A stretch of DNA of 64,000 nt from Bacteroides faecium. Its GTDB lineage: Bacteria > Bacteroidota > Bacteroidia > Bacteroidales > Bacteroidaceae. The notes under the pieces are model-generated. The model made no database searches. It had not been told where the DNA came from and was given only the letters and a program-made list of their open reading frames with translations. Below, piece by piece: positions 44,101-51,441 of the stretch. Each line of letters opens with the position of its first letter. The first letter of the stretch is position 1. Both the position numbers and the translations under genes were made by a program. The stretch covers positions 3,224,001 to 3,288,000 of the forward strand of contig NZ_CP050831.1 in the NCBI RefSeq assembly GCF_012113595.1, in the 5' to 3' direction.

Positions 44101-44488
44101 TTATGGTGAAGCCGGCAGGAAAGTGGGAGCCAGCTATCTGAAAAAGTGGAACCGTATCAGTACCGGGCAAAATGTTTCAGTAAAAGCCGTTGAGTCTTTT
44201 GATAGTCGAAATACCACTGCTACACACCCTACTTATATTTTGGGTAGTGGCAACAACTGGGGAGATTATTATAATAAGTCCATTTATTATGTGCGTTGTG
44301 GGAGTATCAGCCTGGGATATAAGATTCCCGTAAAAGAGAAATACGCCAAGAATCTTCGTGTTTTTGCTGAAGTGAGCAACCCGTTTGTGATAACCAATTG
44401 GGATGGATTGGATCCGGAAACAGATAACGGTAATTTCTCTTACCCTAATGTTACGTCTTATAGCTTTGGCCTTAATGTTACATTCTAA
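41105..44488 (+). CDS. SusC/RagA TonB-dependent receptor with STN signalling domain
   Basis: The 1127-residue precursor has a long signal region (membrane segment ~26-44). An STN (secretin/TonB N-terminal) domain follows (~50-120, VEDILKEIEEQSDFDFFF), then a carboxypeptidase-D regulatory-like domain (~135-215, GTVLDLKGEPIIGASV), a TonB-box-like EVVVVGYGTQ, the plug (~225-350), and a 22-strand barrel ending in SFGLNVTF. It imports oligosaccharides together with the SusD lipoprotein. The STN domain signals import to the FecR-like anti-sigma encoded upstream, so transport and induction are coupled. susD follows 10 bp later. Confidence 0.95.
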   Translation: MQNYFSIQFLWVVKSLWLTSKKIPLSMRLLVLFLVCSIGLGYAADSYAQKAMISIDARNQRVEDILKEIEEQSDFDFFFNNKHVDLNRRVSVSADKSNIFSVLKEIFAGTDVKYSVLDKKIILSVEAQSPQQEKTVAVSGTVLDLKGEPIIGASVLEKGVKGNGTITDVDGRFKLSVSSSKAQLDITYIGYQPQTVIVQAGKELNITLLEDAKQLDEVVVVGYGTQNKKTLTGAVSVMDMKDMETSTVSTVAHALAGKAAGLRVNQVSAQPGGGSKFRIRGEASTGAGNEPLFVIDGFPVSSSNTLDSGNIYEAGTTDNVLESLSPDDIESITVLKDAASTAIYGSRAGHGVILITTKRGKSGKPRISYSGSGSVQKIRAQYQMLDVKSFMLERNEQDYENYLASNGLGIYEGYVSKPEKIGTFTPTYSYDKINQAKGTDWLDEVTRTGYMQQHNLSINGGTESTRYLVSVNYMHQDGVVKNNAATRLSARVNLDQDINKMLTVGLSASYAQNKYDNVPLGDKVDQNAGVLTAAIQANPSTPVYDENGDYYIDPARSSIPNAVSLLEIKDNTVKDRIMASAYALLKPLEGLELKAQLGADRRGQKRNSYVPKSTLSGANENGIANIAQESSTDYLMDLTATYSKALGEHNLKALVGYSYQRFTGNSVRAGNSDFIIDGFEYNNLSAGANPKPTVGSGAWLNCLGSYFARVNYSWKGRYLLEGSLRIDGASNFEPEHRWGYFPSVSAGWLISEEKFMKKLSWLPYAKLRASYGQTGNSNVGNRVNTYYSVGHGYVLGDLLSTGVYTSELGNPAITWETTTEYNVGLDLGFFNNRLRVTAEYFNRTISDLLVTSKPIPSYNEVTTIAGNIGSTQSKGYELTLNTVNFDRKDFSWTTTLTLSHYEDRWKERDPNWKPAAYQSKNDPIRAWWDYHAIGIMQVGEKAPAAQADLLPGMVKLADLDGNGVLDERDMVYQGNGDPKIIYGMNNAFTYKNFDFSIYFYGEAGRKVGASYLKKWNRISTGQNVSVKAVESFDSRNTTATHPTYILGSGNNWGDYYNKSIYYVRCGSISLGYKIPVKEKYAKNLRVFAEVSNPFVITNWDGLDPETDNGNFSYPNVTSYSFGLNVTF

Positions 44489-44498
44489 AAAAGTTACT

Positions 44499-46046
44499 AT
44501 GAAAATGAAGAAAATATATTTATTGTCATTACTGATGCTCGGATTGGCCGGATGCGAGCTGGAGACAGAAGTTTATGATAAAATCAACCCTACTGTATTT
44601 CCTAAAAATGCGGCGGATGCGAAGGCTTTGGTAACAGCCAGTGCGTACAATGTATTTAATCCGCAGGATTATGATGCATTGGATAAGAACAAGAGCAATC
44701 CGGGTATTTTCAATATAGCCTGGGGATATACATTGACTTCTGATATGTCTACCGACCATGTGGAATGTAGTTGGGAGTGGACTACTGTGTACAACTCTTA
44801 TGAAGCGGACGACTGGCATGTATCCGGCGATACGCGGGCTATTTATACATTTAACAATTATTTGTCATCCATGTGCCTTGCCAAGGATCGTATCAAAGAT
44901 GTGAATATGAGCCAGGACTTGAAAGAACGTTATAATGCGGAACTGGATTGCGGTATGGGATTTTTGGCATTCTTGCTGTATGACCTTTATGGCCCGATTC
45001 CTGTAGCCGATTTGGAGACTTTGAAAGAGCCGGGAGCCGAAAAGATTCTTCCACGGCTGACTGAGGAACAGATGCGCGAGTATATTGAAAGTCATTTATT
45101 GGCTGCCCGGAATGTCTTGCCATATAAATATGATGAAAGCGAGTATGGGAGATTTACAAAAGGGCTGGCGAATACATTGCTGTTGAAGTTCTATATGAAG
45201 ACAGGTGAGTGGGCAAAGGCTGAAGAAGTTGGGCGCGAACTGCAAAAAGCGGAGTATGGATATAAACTGGTAGATGATTATAACTCCATATTCACTCTTG
45301 CGGGAGAAAGAAATACAGAAACCATTTTTGCAGTGATAGCCAAGCGGGGATATATGGAGACACAGTGGTTTGCGCACGTACTACCAGCAGATTTTCCGAC
45401 TTCGGAAGATATTCAGAAATGGGGCGGTTATAAAGTTTCCTGGCCTTTTTATCAGAGTTATGATAAGGATGATAAGCGTCTGCAACGTTTGTATGGCGAA
45501 TATACAGCGGCAGACGGAACGGTACATAATTACGAGAAAGATCGCGTAAACGGTAAATCCACTTCTATTCTATATTATGGTGCGGTTCCGATGAAATACA
45601 AGGTAGAAGGCGTGGTAGGATATAACTGCGAAATAGATATGCCGATTTACCGATATGCCGATGTCTTGACATTATTGGCGGAAGCTATCGTGCGTAATGG
45701 AAATAAGCTGACGCAAGAAGCAGTCAACTTATTGAATGATGTGCGTACAAGAAGCCTTCCGGGCAAGGGGTATCAGTTGAGTGACTTTCCTAATGTAGAG
45801 ACATTTCTGGATAAGTTGTTGGAAGAACGCGGACACGAATTCTATATGGAGGGCGTGCGTCGTCAGGATTTGATTCGTCATGGCAAGTTTATCGAATATG
45901 CAATAAAGAAAGCTGAATTTGCAGGCAAGCCGACAGGTAAGATTGCTACTCAGGTAAACGGGCATTATAAATACGAACGGTTCCCTCTTCCACCGAAGGT
46001 TATTAATGAGGGGATGGGACTGATCGAACAAAATCCGGGATATTAA
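44499..46046 (+). CDS. SusD/RagB family surface glycan-binding lipoprotein
   Basis: The 515-residue precursor starts at ATG 44499 (MKMKKIYLLSLL), 10 bp after the susC stop. Longer readings that start inside susC would bury the lipoprotein signal, which ends LAGCE (Cys near 19). The protein has the SusD fold: TPR-like helices with WAKAEEVGRELQKAEYGYKL, and the C-terminal YRYADVLTLLAEAIVRNG, VNLLNDVRTRSLPG and LDKLLEERGHEFYMEGVRRQDLIRHGKF, hallmarks of the family. It is the lid over the SusC barrel on the cell surface and binds glycan. Confidence 0.95.
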   Translation: MKMKKIYLLSLLMLGLAGCELETEVYDKINPTVFPKNAADAKALVTASAYNVFNPQDYDALDKNKSNPGIFNIAWGYTLTSDMSTDHVECSWEWTTVYNSYEADDWHVSGDTRAIYTFNNYLSSMCLAKDRIKDVNMSQDLKERYNAELDCGMGFLAFLLYDLYGPIPVADLETLKEPGAEKILPRLTEEQMREYIESHLLAARNVLPYKYDESEYGRFTKGLANTLLLKFYMKTGEWAKAEEVGRELQKAEYGYKLVDDYNSIFTLAGERNTETIFAVIAKRGYMETQWFAHVLPADFPTSEDIQKWGGYKVSWPFYQSYDKDDKRLQRLYGEYTAADGTVHNYEKDRVNGKSTSILYYGAVPMKYKVEGVVGYNCEIDMPIYRYADVLTLLAEAIVRNGNKLTQEAVNLLNDVRTRSLPGKGYQLSDFPNVETFLDKLLEERGHEFYMEGVRRQDLIRHGKFIEYAIKKAEFAGKPTGKIATQVNGHYKYERFPLPPKVINEGMGLIEQNPGY

Positions 46047-46080
46047 TCAGATGTTTTACTAATACATTAAAACATAGAAG

Positions 46081-47421
46081 ATGAAAAATTTGAAAACTAT
46101 TATAGGATTGGGGCTTTGCCTCATTTTGGGTGCTTGTGTTGAAAAGACAGAGGTGAAAGTCGATATACCGATGTCCGGGGTTAATCTATCGGTACCTTCC
46201 AATCAAGCCTCTTTTGATTTGAATGATGTGGCGGATACATATCGTTTTTCATGGAGTGATGCGGGGCATGATTCATACACAATACTTTTCAGCCCTAACA
46301 GTGTGTTTGAACCCTACTATGCGGTGGAGGCTGGTAGTACGACGCAAATAAAACTTTCACCGGATCAATTGGATATAGCCATGTCTGCCTTGAACATGAG
46401 TGGGGAAGATATGCATACCATTTACTGGAGTGTGAAACCGACAGGAAAACTTGAGGTGGCGGCATCTGATATCCGTACAATCTCAATGAAACGGATGCAC
46501 AACTTCCTGACTAAGCCCGAAGATGCCGAACGTTATGTCTTGAATGCGGATGCGCAGGACACGAAAGTGCAGTTCGAATGGGAAGAAAGGGGGGCTGCCG
46601 GACAAGGATACGAATTATTGTTCTCAACGGATATGAATTTTGAAGACCCGTTGGTCATTGCGGCAGGTACGGAAAATAAGACTGAAGTGACACATGCGCA
46701 ATTGCAGGCAGTGATTGAGGATTTGCATTTGAAGCTTTTCACTGCTTCGAAGGTTTATTGGAATGTCCGTAATAAGGCGACCGGTGAAAATGTATCCCGT
46801 ATGTGTAAAAGTATTGATTTGACAGGCATGATGATATTCAATGACAAACGGGGGGATGAAGTCGAAAGCTATCCTGTAAGAAGGATTGAATTCAGGGATG
46901 GTTCATCTCAGATTTGGTTGTGTGAAAATCTGCGGGCGAAGAAATATCCTGATGGTACAGATATAGAAGGGGAGAATATTATACCTGCGTATAGGGGGGA
47001 TAATGTTCCTCAACCAACGGAAGAGATGGTAAGGTTATTTGGTGCTTATTATCCTCAGAATATAAAGAATAGTATTGTGCCCGAAGGATGGAGACTTCCG
47101 ACACAAGCTGAATATGATGAATTGTTTGCGTTGGCAGGGATTAAATCGGCTAAATGCTATTGTATTATGTATTATGATCCATTGTTTTGGGGGGAATTGG
47201 GGGTTACGGAAGCACAAATCCCGACTTTTAATACTTGGGAGATGAACTTTATACCTGCCGGCCAGGGATGGACAGGCGGTGGCACGATAACAAATGCGAT
47301 GACGAGATATTGTTATCTCCTGACTTCCGACCAAACTGTGTCTTACTTGTTTGATGGTTATCAGACATTCCCGACGGGGTCAACTTTTGCTTCTGTGAGA
47401 TTGATTTATAATGAAGATTAA
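46081..47421 (+). CDS. SusE-like / FISUMP-domain lipoprotein
   Basis: The 446-residue precursor has a lipoprotein signal (LILGAC, Cys near 19). Two SusE-type Ig-like modules follow (~30-120, FRFSWSD-like YRFSWSDAGHDSYTILFS; ~135-235, VQFEWEERGAAGQGYELLFS). The C-terminal half (~260-446) looks like a FISUMP domain, with the signature VPEGWRLPTQAEYDELF and WLCENLRAKKYPDG. The joint architecture suggests an accessory surface glycan-binding protein of the locus. Its place directly after susC/susD is the usual SusE/SGBP position. Ligand unknown. Confidence 0.8.
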   Translation: MKNLKTIIGLGLCLILGACVEKTEVKVDIPMSGVNLSVPSNQASFDLNDVADTYRFSWSDAGHDSYTILFSPNSVFEPYYAVEAGSTTQIKLSPDQLDIAMSALNMSGEDMHTIYWSVKPTGKLEVAASDIRTISMKRMHNFLTKPEDAERYVLNADAQDTKVQFEWEERGAAGQGYELLFSTDMNFEDPLVIAAGTENKTEVTHAQLQAVIEDLHLKLFTASKVYWNVRNKATGENVSRMCKSIDLTGMMIFNDKRGDEVESYPVRRIEFRDGSSQIWLCENLRAKKYPDGTDIEGENIIPAYRGDNVPQPTEEMVRLFGAYYPQNIKNSIVPEGWRLPTQAEYDELFALAGIKSAKCYCIMYYDPLFWGELGVTEAQIPTFNTWEMNFIPAGQGWTGGGTITNAMTRYCYLLTSDQTVSYLFDGYQTFPTGSTFASVRLIYNED

Positions 47422-47432
47422 ACTTGGAAATT

Positions 47433-48938
47433 ATGAAAAGCTTGAGATATTTATTTTTGTTTGTATGTTGTGTGCTGGGTATGGCTTGCACAGATGAGGT
47501 AATGCTTTCTGCCGGTCAATATGTAGATTATAGCCGGGATTTGACGAAACTCGAAATTGTTCCGATCAAGGCATTGGTTAATCCGGAAAGGGGTTATCAT
47601 CTGGAGAGTAATTATTTTGTTGATAATTTGAAGAATCCCTGGCATGAGGGCAGTTGGGAGAGTTTTTGGATTCCCGAGATTGAACGGAAAAATAGCGCGA
47701 AGAATGATGGTGTAACCTTATCCCAATTATATCTTTATCTGACGCAGTATGTAGGTAAGGATTTGGATCAGGCGGCATTTGATAATATGCAGATGTTGTT
47801 TGATGATACAAAGAGACTGGGATATAAGATACACTTGATATTCGCGTATGACCATAACGCCGGGGCGACAAATGTGCAGTTCACTGATATATTCAGACAT
47901 CTTGAACAGTTGAAGCCTTTTATTCAAAAGAACATCGGCTTGATTGACCTTTGGCAAATGGGCTTTATTGGTGCGTGGGGAGAGGGTAATTCAACTCCGT
48001 TGAGAGATGATTGGACGAATAAAGGTAAGATGATAAAAGAAATCCTGAGTATGTATCCGGATCGTTTTATGACTTTGCGCTATCCTCGCCATATACATAA
48101 TTTCCCGATGCTTACTGAGGCTGAAAAGGCGCGTGTCGGCTATGCGAATGACTTCTTTACAGCTTCCGAACATCCGCTTGCACCGGACAATGACTATACG
48201 TTTGGCTCGGAAGACTATACAATTGTAGCCAATGCCAGCCCATATGTAAAAGTGCGTGCGGAGATTCCTTATAATGAGAATACCGAATGGGGATTGAGTA
48301 AGGAAATATCAGTCGTTAATACAATCAAGATATTGAAGGAGCATCATTATGATGCTTTGGATATTACTCAGAATAATGAATTGAATATTTATGCTTGGAA
48401 AAGTTATAAGATAAGTTCTGACTGGTGTCAGGATAATAAGATTCTCTTTGATGAAAGTTATTTCAAAGATGAAGAGGGCAATAAAGTAGCGCGTTCTGCC
48501 TATGAATTTATTCGTGACCATTTAGGCTATCGTCTTTATGTCAACTCTGAAGATGTTTCGTTGGAAGCGAAAAATGGAAATCTGGACTTTGATATTCCAT
48601 TACGTAATGTAGGTTTTGCCGCTATTAAAAATCCACGGCCTGTATATATAGTGTTAGTGGATGAAAGTAACCGTGTTGTTTTTAAAAAGAAACTTGATGT
48701 TAGTCCGAGAGATTGGCAGCCCTATGATGTGGAGACAAAAGAGTACAAATCTTTGGTTCATCACGTTGAGGGTAGTGTCGCACCGGGTATATCAGGCAAA
48801 TATAAAGTCGGATTATGGTTGCCGGATCCTACTGAATTGTTGCAGTTGCTTCCTGAATATGCGGTTCGGTTCGCTAATACGGAAATGATTGAAGATACGC
48901 AGTACCGTATAAATGTGATAGGTGAAGTTACATTCTAA
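47433..48938 (+). CDS. DUF4874/DUF4832 lipoprotein, glycosidase-like
   Basis: From ATG 47433 (MKSLRYLFLF) the protein has 501 residues, with a lipoprotein signal ending LGMAC. The N-terminal half has NPERGYHLESNY (DUF4874 hallmark) and a TIM-barrel-like pattern (KIHLIFAYDHNA, LIDLWQMGFIGAWGEGN, FMTLRYPRHI). The C-terminal half fits DUF4832 with a terminal Ig-like module (DIPLRNVGFAAIKNPRPVYIVL). The combination is thought to be a glycoside-hydrolase-like protein without assigned activity; the GAWGEG segment could hold a catalytic Glu. It starts 11 bp after the SusE-like gene, so it is part of the same operon. Confidence 0.8.
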   Translation: MKSLRYLFLFVCCVLGMACTDEVMLSAGQYVDYSRDLTKLEIVPIKALVNPERGYHLESNYFVDNLKNPWHEGSWESFWIPEIERKNSAKNDGVTLSQLYLYLTQYVGKDLDQAAFDNMQMLFDDTKRLGYKIHLIFAYDHNAGATNVQFTDIFRHLEQLKPFIQKNIGLIDLWQMGFIGAWGEGNSTPLRDDWTNKGKMIKEILSMYPDRFMTLRYPRHIHNFPMLTEAEKARVGYANDFFTASEHPLAPDNDYTFGSEDYTIVANASPYVKVRAEIPYNENTEWGLSKEISVVNTIKILKEHHYDALDITQNNELNIYAWKSYKISSDWCQDNKILFDESYFKDEEGNKVARSAYEFIRDHLGYRLYVNSEDVSLEAKNGNLDFDIPLRNVGFAAIKNPRPVYIVLVDESNRVVFKKKLDVSPRDWQPYDVETKEYKSLVHHVEGSVAPGISGKYKVGLWLPDPTELLQLLPEYAVRFANTEMIEDTQYRINVIGEVTF

Positions 48939-48967
48939 AACAATAGGATAATTTTATTTATAATGTC

Positions 48968-49009
48968 TATGAAGGAAGTTCTTCAAAATGTCGGGGGACT
49001 TTCTTCATA
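48968..49009. other. Hairpin between the DUF4832 gene and the GH35 gene
   Basis: TATGAAGGAAGT (48968-48979) pairs with ACTTTCTTCATA (48998-49009), one mismatch. No T-run; possible processing or partial termination point in the operon. Confidence 0.5.
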
Positions 49010-49046
49010 AGAAAAAGATTGTATAAGTTACTACAATTTCATACTG

Positions 49047-51371
49047 ATGAATAAACAGAAAAAACGATATTGGATTATATACTTATTAGTGCCATTTCTG
49101 ATTTTGGGCTGTTCTGCCCCCACAGAGCATGTTAAAATAGAAAATGGCACTTTTATTATCAACGGAAAAGAGGTGCAATTGATTTGTGGAGAAATGCACT
49201 ATCCCCGTATTCCACATGAGTATTGGCGTGACCGTCTGCATAGGGCGCGTGCAATGGGGCTGAACACTGTCTCCGCCTACGTATTCTGGAATTTCCACGA
49301 ACGGCAGCCGGGTGAATTTGATTTTACCGGGCAGGCGGATATTGCCGAATTTGTCCGTACCGCACAAGAAGAAGGTCTGTATGTCATTCTGCGTCCCGGA
49401 CCGTATGTATGTGCGGAATGGGATTTCGGCGGATACCCTTCGTGGCTTCTGAAAGAAAAAGATATGACCTACCGTAGCAAAGACCCTCGTTTTTTGTCAT
49501 ATTGCGAGCGATATATCAAGGAACTTGGCAAGCAACTGTCCCCTCTGACTATCAACAATGGCGGTAATATTATCATGGTGCAGGTAGAAAATGAATACGG
49601 TTCGTATGCAGCAGATAAAGAATACCTTACCGCTATTCGTGATATGATAAAAGAGGCCGGGTTTAATGTCCCGTTGTTCACCTGTGACGGTGGCGGACAG
49701 GTGGAAGCCGGACACGTTGACGGCGCATTGCCTACACTGAACGGTGTGTTCGGTGAAGATATTTTCAAAGTAGTGGATAAATACCATCCGGGCGGTCCTT
49801 ATTTTGTGGCGGAGTTCTACCCGGCTTGGTTTGATGAGTGGGGAAAACGCCATTCGTCTGTTGCCTATGAGCGTCCTGCCGAACAGTTGGACTGGATGCT
49901 GAGCCACGGAGTGTCTGTCAGTATGTATATGTTTCATGGCGGAACAAATTTCTGGTATATGAACGGTGCCAATACCAGCGGCGGATTTCGTCCCCAACCT
50001 ACCAGTTACGATTATGACGCACCTTTGGGCGAATGGGGAAATTGCTATCCCAAATACCATGCATTCAGAGAAGTGATTCAGAAATACTTGCCCGAAGGAA
50101 CTGTATTGCCGGACGTGCCTGCCGATAATCCGACTACCACTTTCGCGACAGTCGAATTAAAGGAAAGTGCCCCTTTGACTGCCGCTTTCCATCAGACTAC
50201 GCAATCGGAAGAGGTGCTGTCAATGGAAGATGTAGGCATTGATTTCGGATATATTCATTATCAGACAACGATTCAAAAAGCAGGAAAGCAGAAATTGATT
50301 ATTCAGGATTTGCGTGATTATGCTGTTATATTGGTAGATGGCAAACAAGTAGCCAGCTTAGACCGTCGTTATAATCAGAACAGCACGACGTTGGATATTC
50401 ATAAAGTTCCTGCTGCATTGGAAATTCTGGTTGAGAATACCGGACGGGTAAATTATGGTCCTGATATTCTTTTTAATCGTAAAGGGATTACAAGTCAGGT
50501 ACTTTGGGGTAATGAGAAATTGACAGGCTGGGCAGTCACTCCGCTTCCTCTTTATAAAGAAAAGGTGTCTTCTCTGTCTTTCGGTAAAGAAATCAAAGGA
50601 GTTCCGGCATTTCATAGGGGGACGTTTACTATAGAACAGGAGGGCGATTGCTTTGTCGACATGAGTCAATGGGGGAAAGGAGCCGTTTGGGTAAATGGTA
50701 AATCATTGGGGCGTTTCTGGAATATCGGTCCTCAACAGACCCTCTATATACCTGCTCCCTGGTTGAAAACAGGCGAGAATGAAATTGTTGTTTTCGAAAT
50801 GGAAGATACGGGAAAGAGGAGCTTGCAAGGATTGGACAAGCCGGTTCTCGACAGTTTGGGTGCAGATAAAAACAAACCGGAGAAACAGCAGCGCAATCAA
50901 ACAGGTAGTCCTGTTCTGGAAGAAGGAGATATTCTTCTGAAAACCACTTTGGCGGAGACGAACGATTGGCAGCAGTTCGATTTACCAGTTGTGAGCACTC
51001 TGCGCCATTTCTGCGTTGAAACGCTTTCTTCATATACGGAAGACAACCAATCCTGCATTTCAGAAGTGGAATTGTTGGATGATAAAGGGCAACCGGTTGA
51101 TAAGACCAGATGGGAAGCCATCTATGTAAGTAGCGAGCAGGCAGATAAGAATCTGGGCGTGGCAGAGAATTTGTTCGATGGAGATATTTCTTCATTCTGG
51201 CATACAGATCCGGCAACGGAACCCGGACAGCCACATCGTGTCATTATCGATATAAAGGAAATTTATAAAGTATCAGCCCTTCGTTTCAAGGTTCGTAAAG
51301 GCGCTTTTTTATCAGGAAAAGTGAAGGAGATAAACGTATATGGCCGTCCGCAATTTTTCTTGTTTCATTGA
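49047..51371 (+). CDS. Beta-galactosidase, GH35 lipoprotein
   Basis: The 774-residue precursor has a lipoprotein signal (FLILGC, Cys near 22). The GH35 barrel is clear: ICGEMHYPRIPHEYWRDRL, RPGPYVCAEWDFGGYPSWL, the acid/base VENEYGSY (Glu near 182) and the nucleophile VAEFYPAWFDEWG (Glu near 256), then HGGTNFWYMNGAN. Jelly-roll domains follow, and the last ~150 residues form an F5/8-type C-like module. It removes terminal beta-galactose, in Bacteroides often from mucin-type or plant galactosides. With the GH89 encoded next it suggests host glycans carrying Gal and alpha-GlcNAc. Confidence 0.94.
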   Translation: MNKQKKRYWIIYLLVPFLILGCSAPTEHVKIENGTFIINGKEVQLICGEMHYPRIPHEYWRDRLHRARAMGLNTVSAYVFWNFHERQPGEFDFTGQADIAEFVRTAQEEGLYVILRPGPYVCAEWDFGGYPSWLLKEKDMTYRSKDPRFLSYCERYIKELGKQLSPLTINNGGNIIMVQVENEYGSYAADKEYLTAIRDMIKEAGFNVPLFTCDGGGQVEAGHVDGALPTLNGVFGEDIFKVVDKYHPGGPYFVAEFYPAWFDEWGKRHSSVAYERPAEQLDWMLSHGVSVSMYMFHGGTNFWYMNGANTSGGFRPQPTSYDYDAPLGEWGNCYPKYHAFREVIQKYLPEGTVLPDVPADNPTTTFATVELKESAPLTAAFHQTTQSEEVLSMEDVGIDFGYIHYQTTIQKAGKQKLIIQDLRDYAVILVDGKQVASLDRRYNQNSTTLDIHKVPAALEILVENTGRVNYGPDILFNRKGITSQVLWGNEKLTGWAVTPLPLYKEKVSSLSFGKEIKGVPAFHRGTFTIEQEGDCFVDMSQWGKGAVWVNGKSLGRFWNIGPQQTLYIPAPWLKTGENEIVVFEMEDTGKRSLQGLDKPVLDSLGADKNKPEKQQRNQTGSPVLEEGDILLKTTLAETNDWQQFDLPVVSTLRHFCVETLSSYTEDNQSCISEVELLDDKGQPVDKTRWEAIYVSSEQADKNLGVAENLFDGDISSFWHTDPATEPGQPHRVIIDIKEIYKVSALRFKVRKGAFLSGKVKEINVYGRPQFFLFH

Positions 51372-51411
51372 TAAAAACGTACAGAAGAAGAGTATTTTGA
51401 TTTCTATTTAC

Positions 51412-51419
51412 TATCTTTG
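51412..51419 (+). promoter_or_regulatory. -7 box (TATCTTTG) upstream of the GH89 gene
   Basis: TATCTTTG with predicted start near 51423, 19 nt before ATG 51442. It may give the last gene a promoter of its own. Confidence 0.5.
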
Positions 51420-51441
51420 AAAAATCTAAAGAAACACGATT

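Noticed and set aside
44403..44498. Upstream extension of the SusD protein overlapping susC
   Set aside because: It would place 32 residues before a perfect lipoprotein signal; ATG 44499, 10 bp after the susC stop, gives the expected start.
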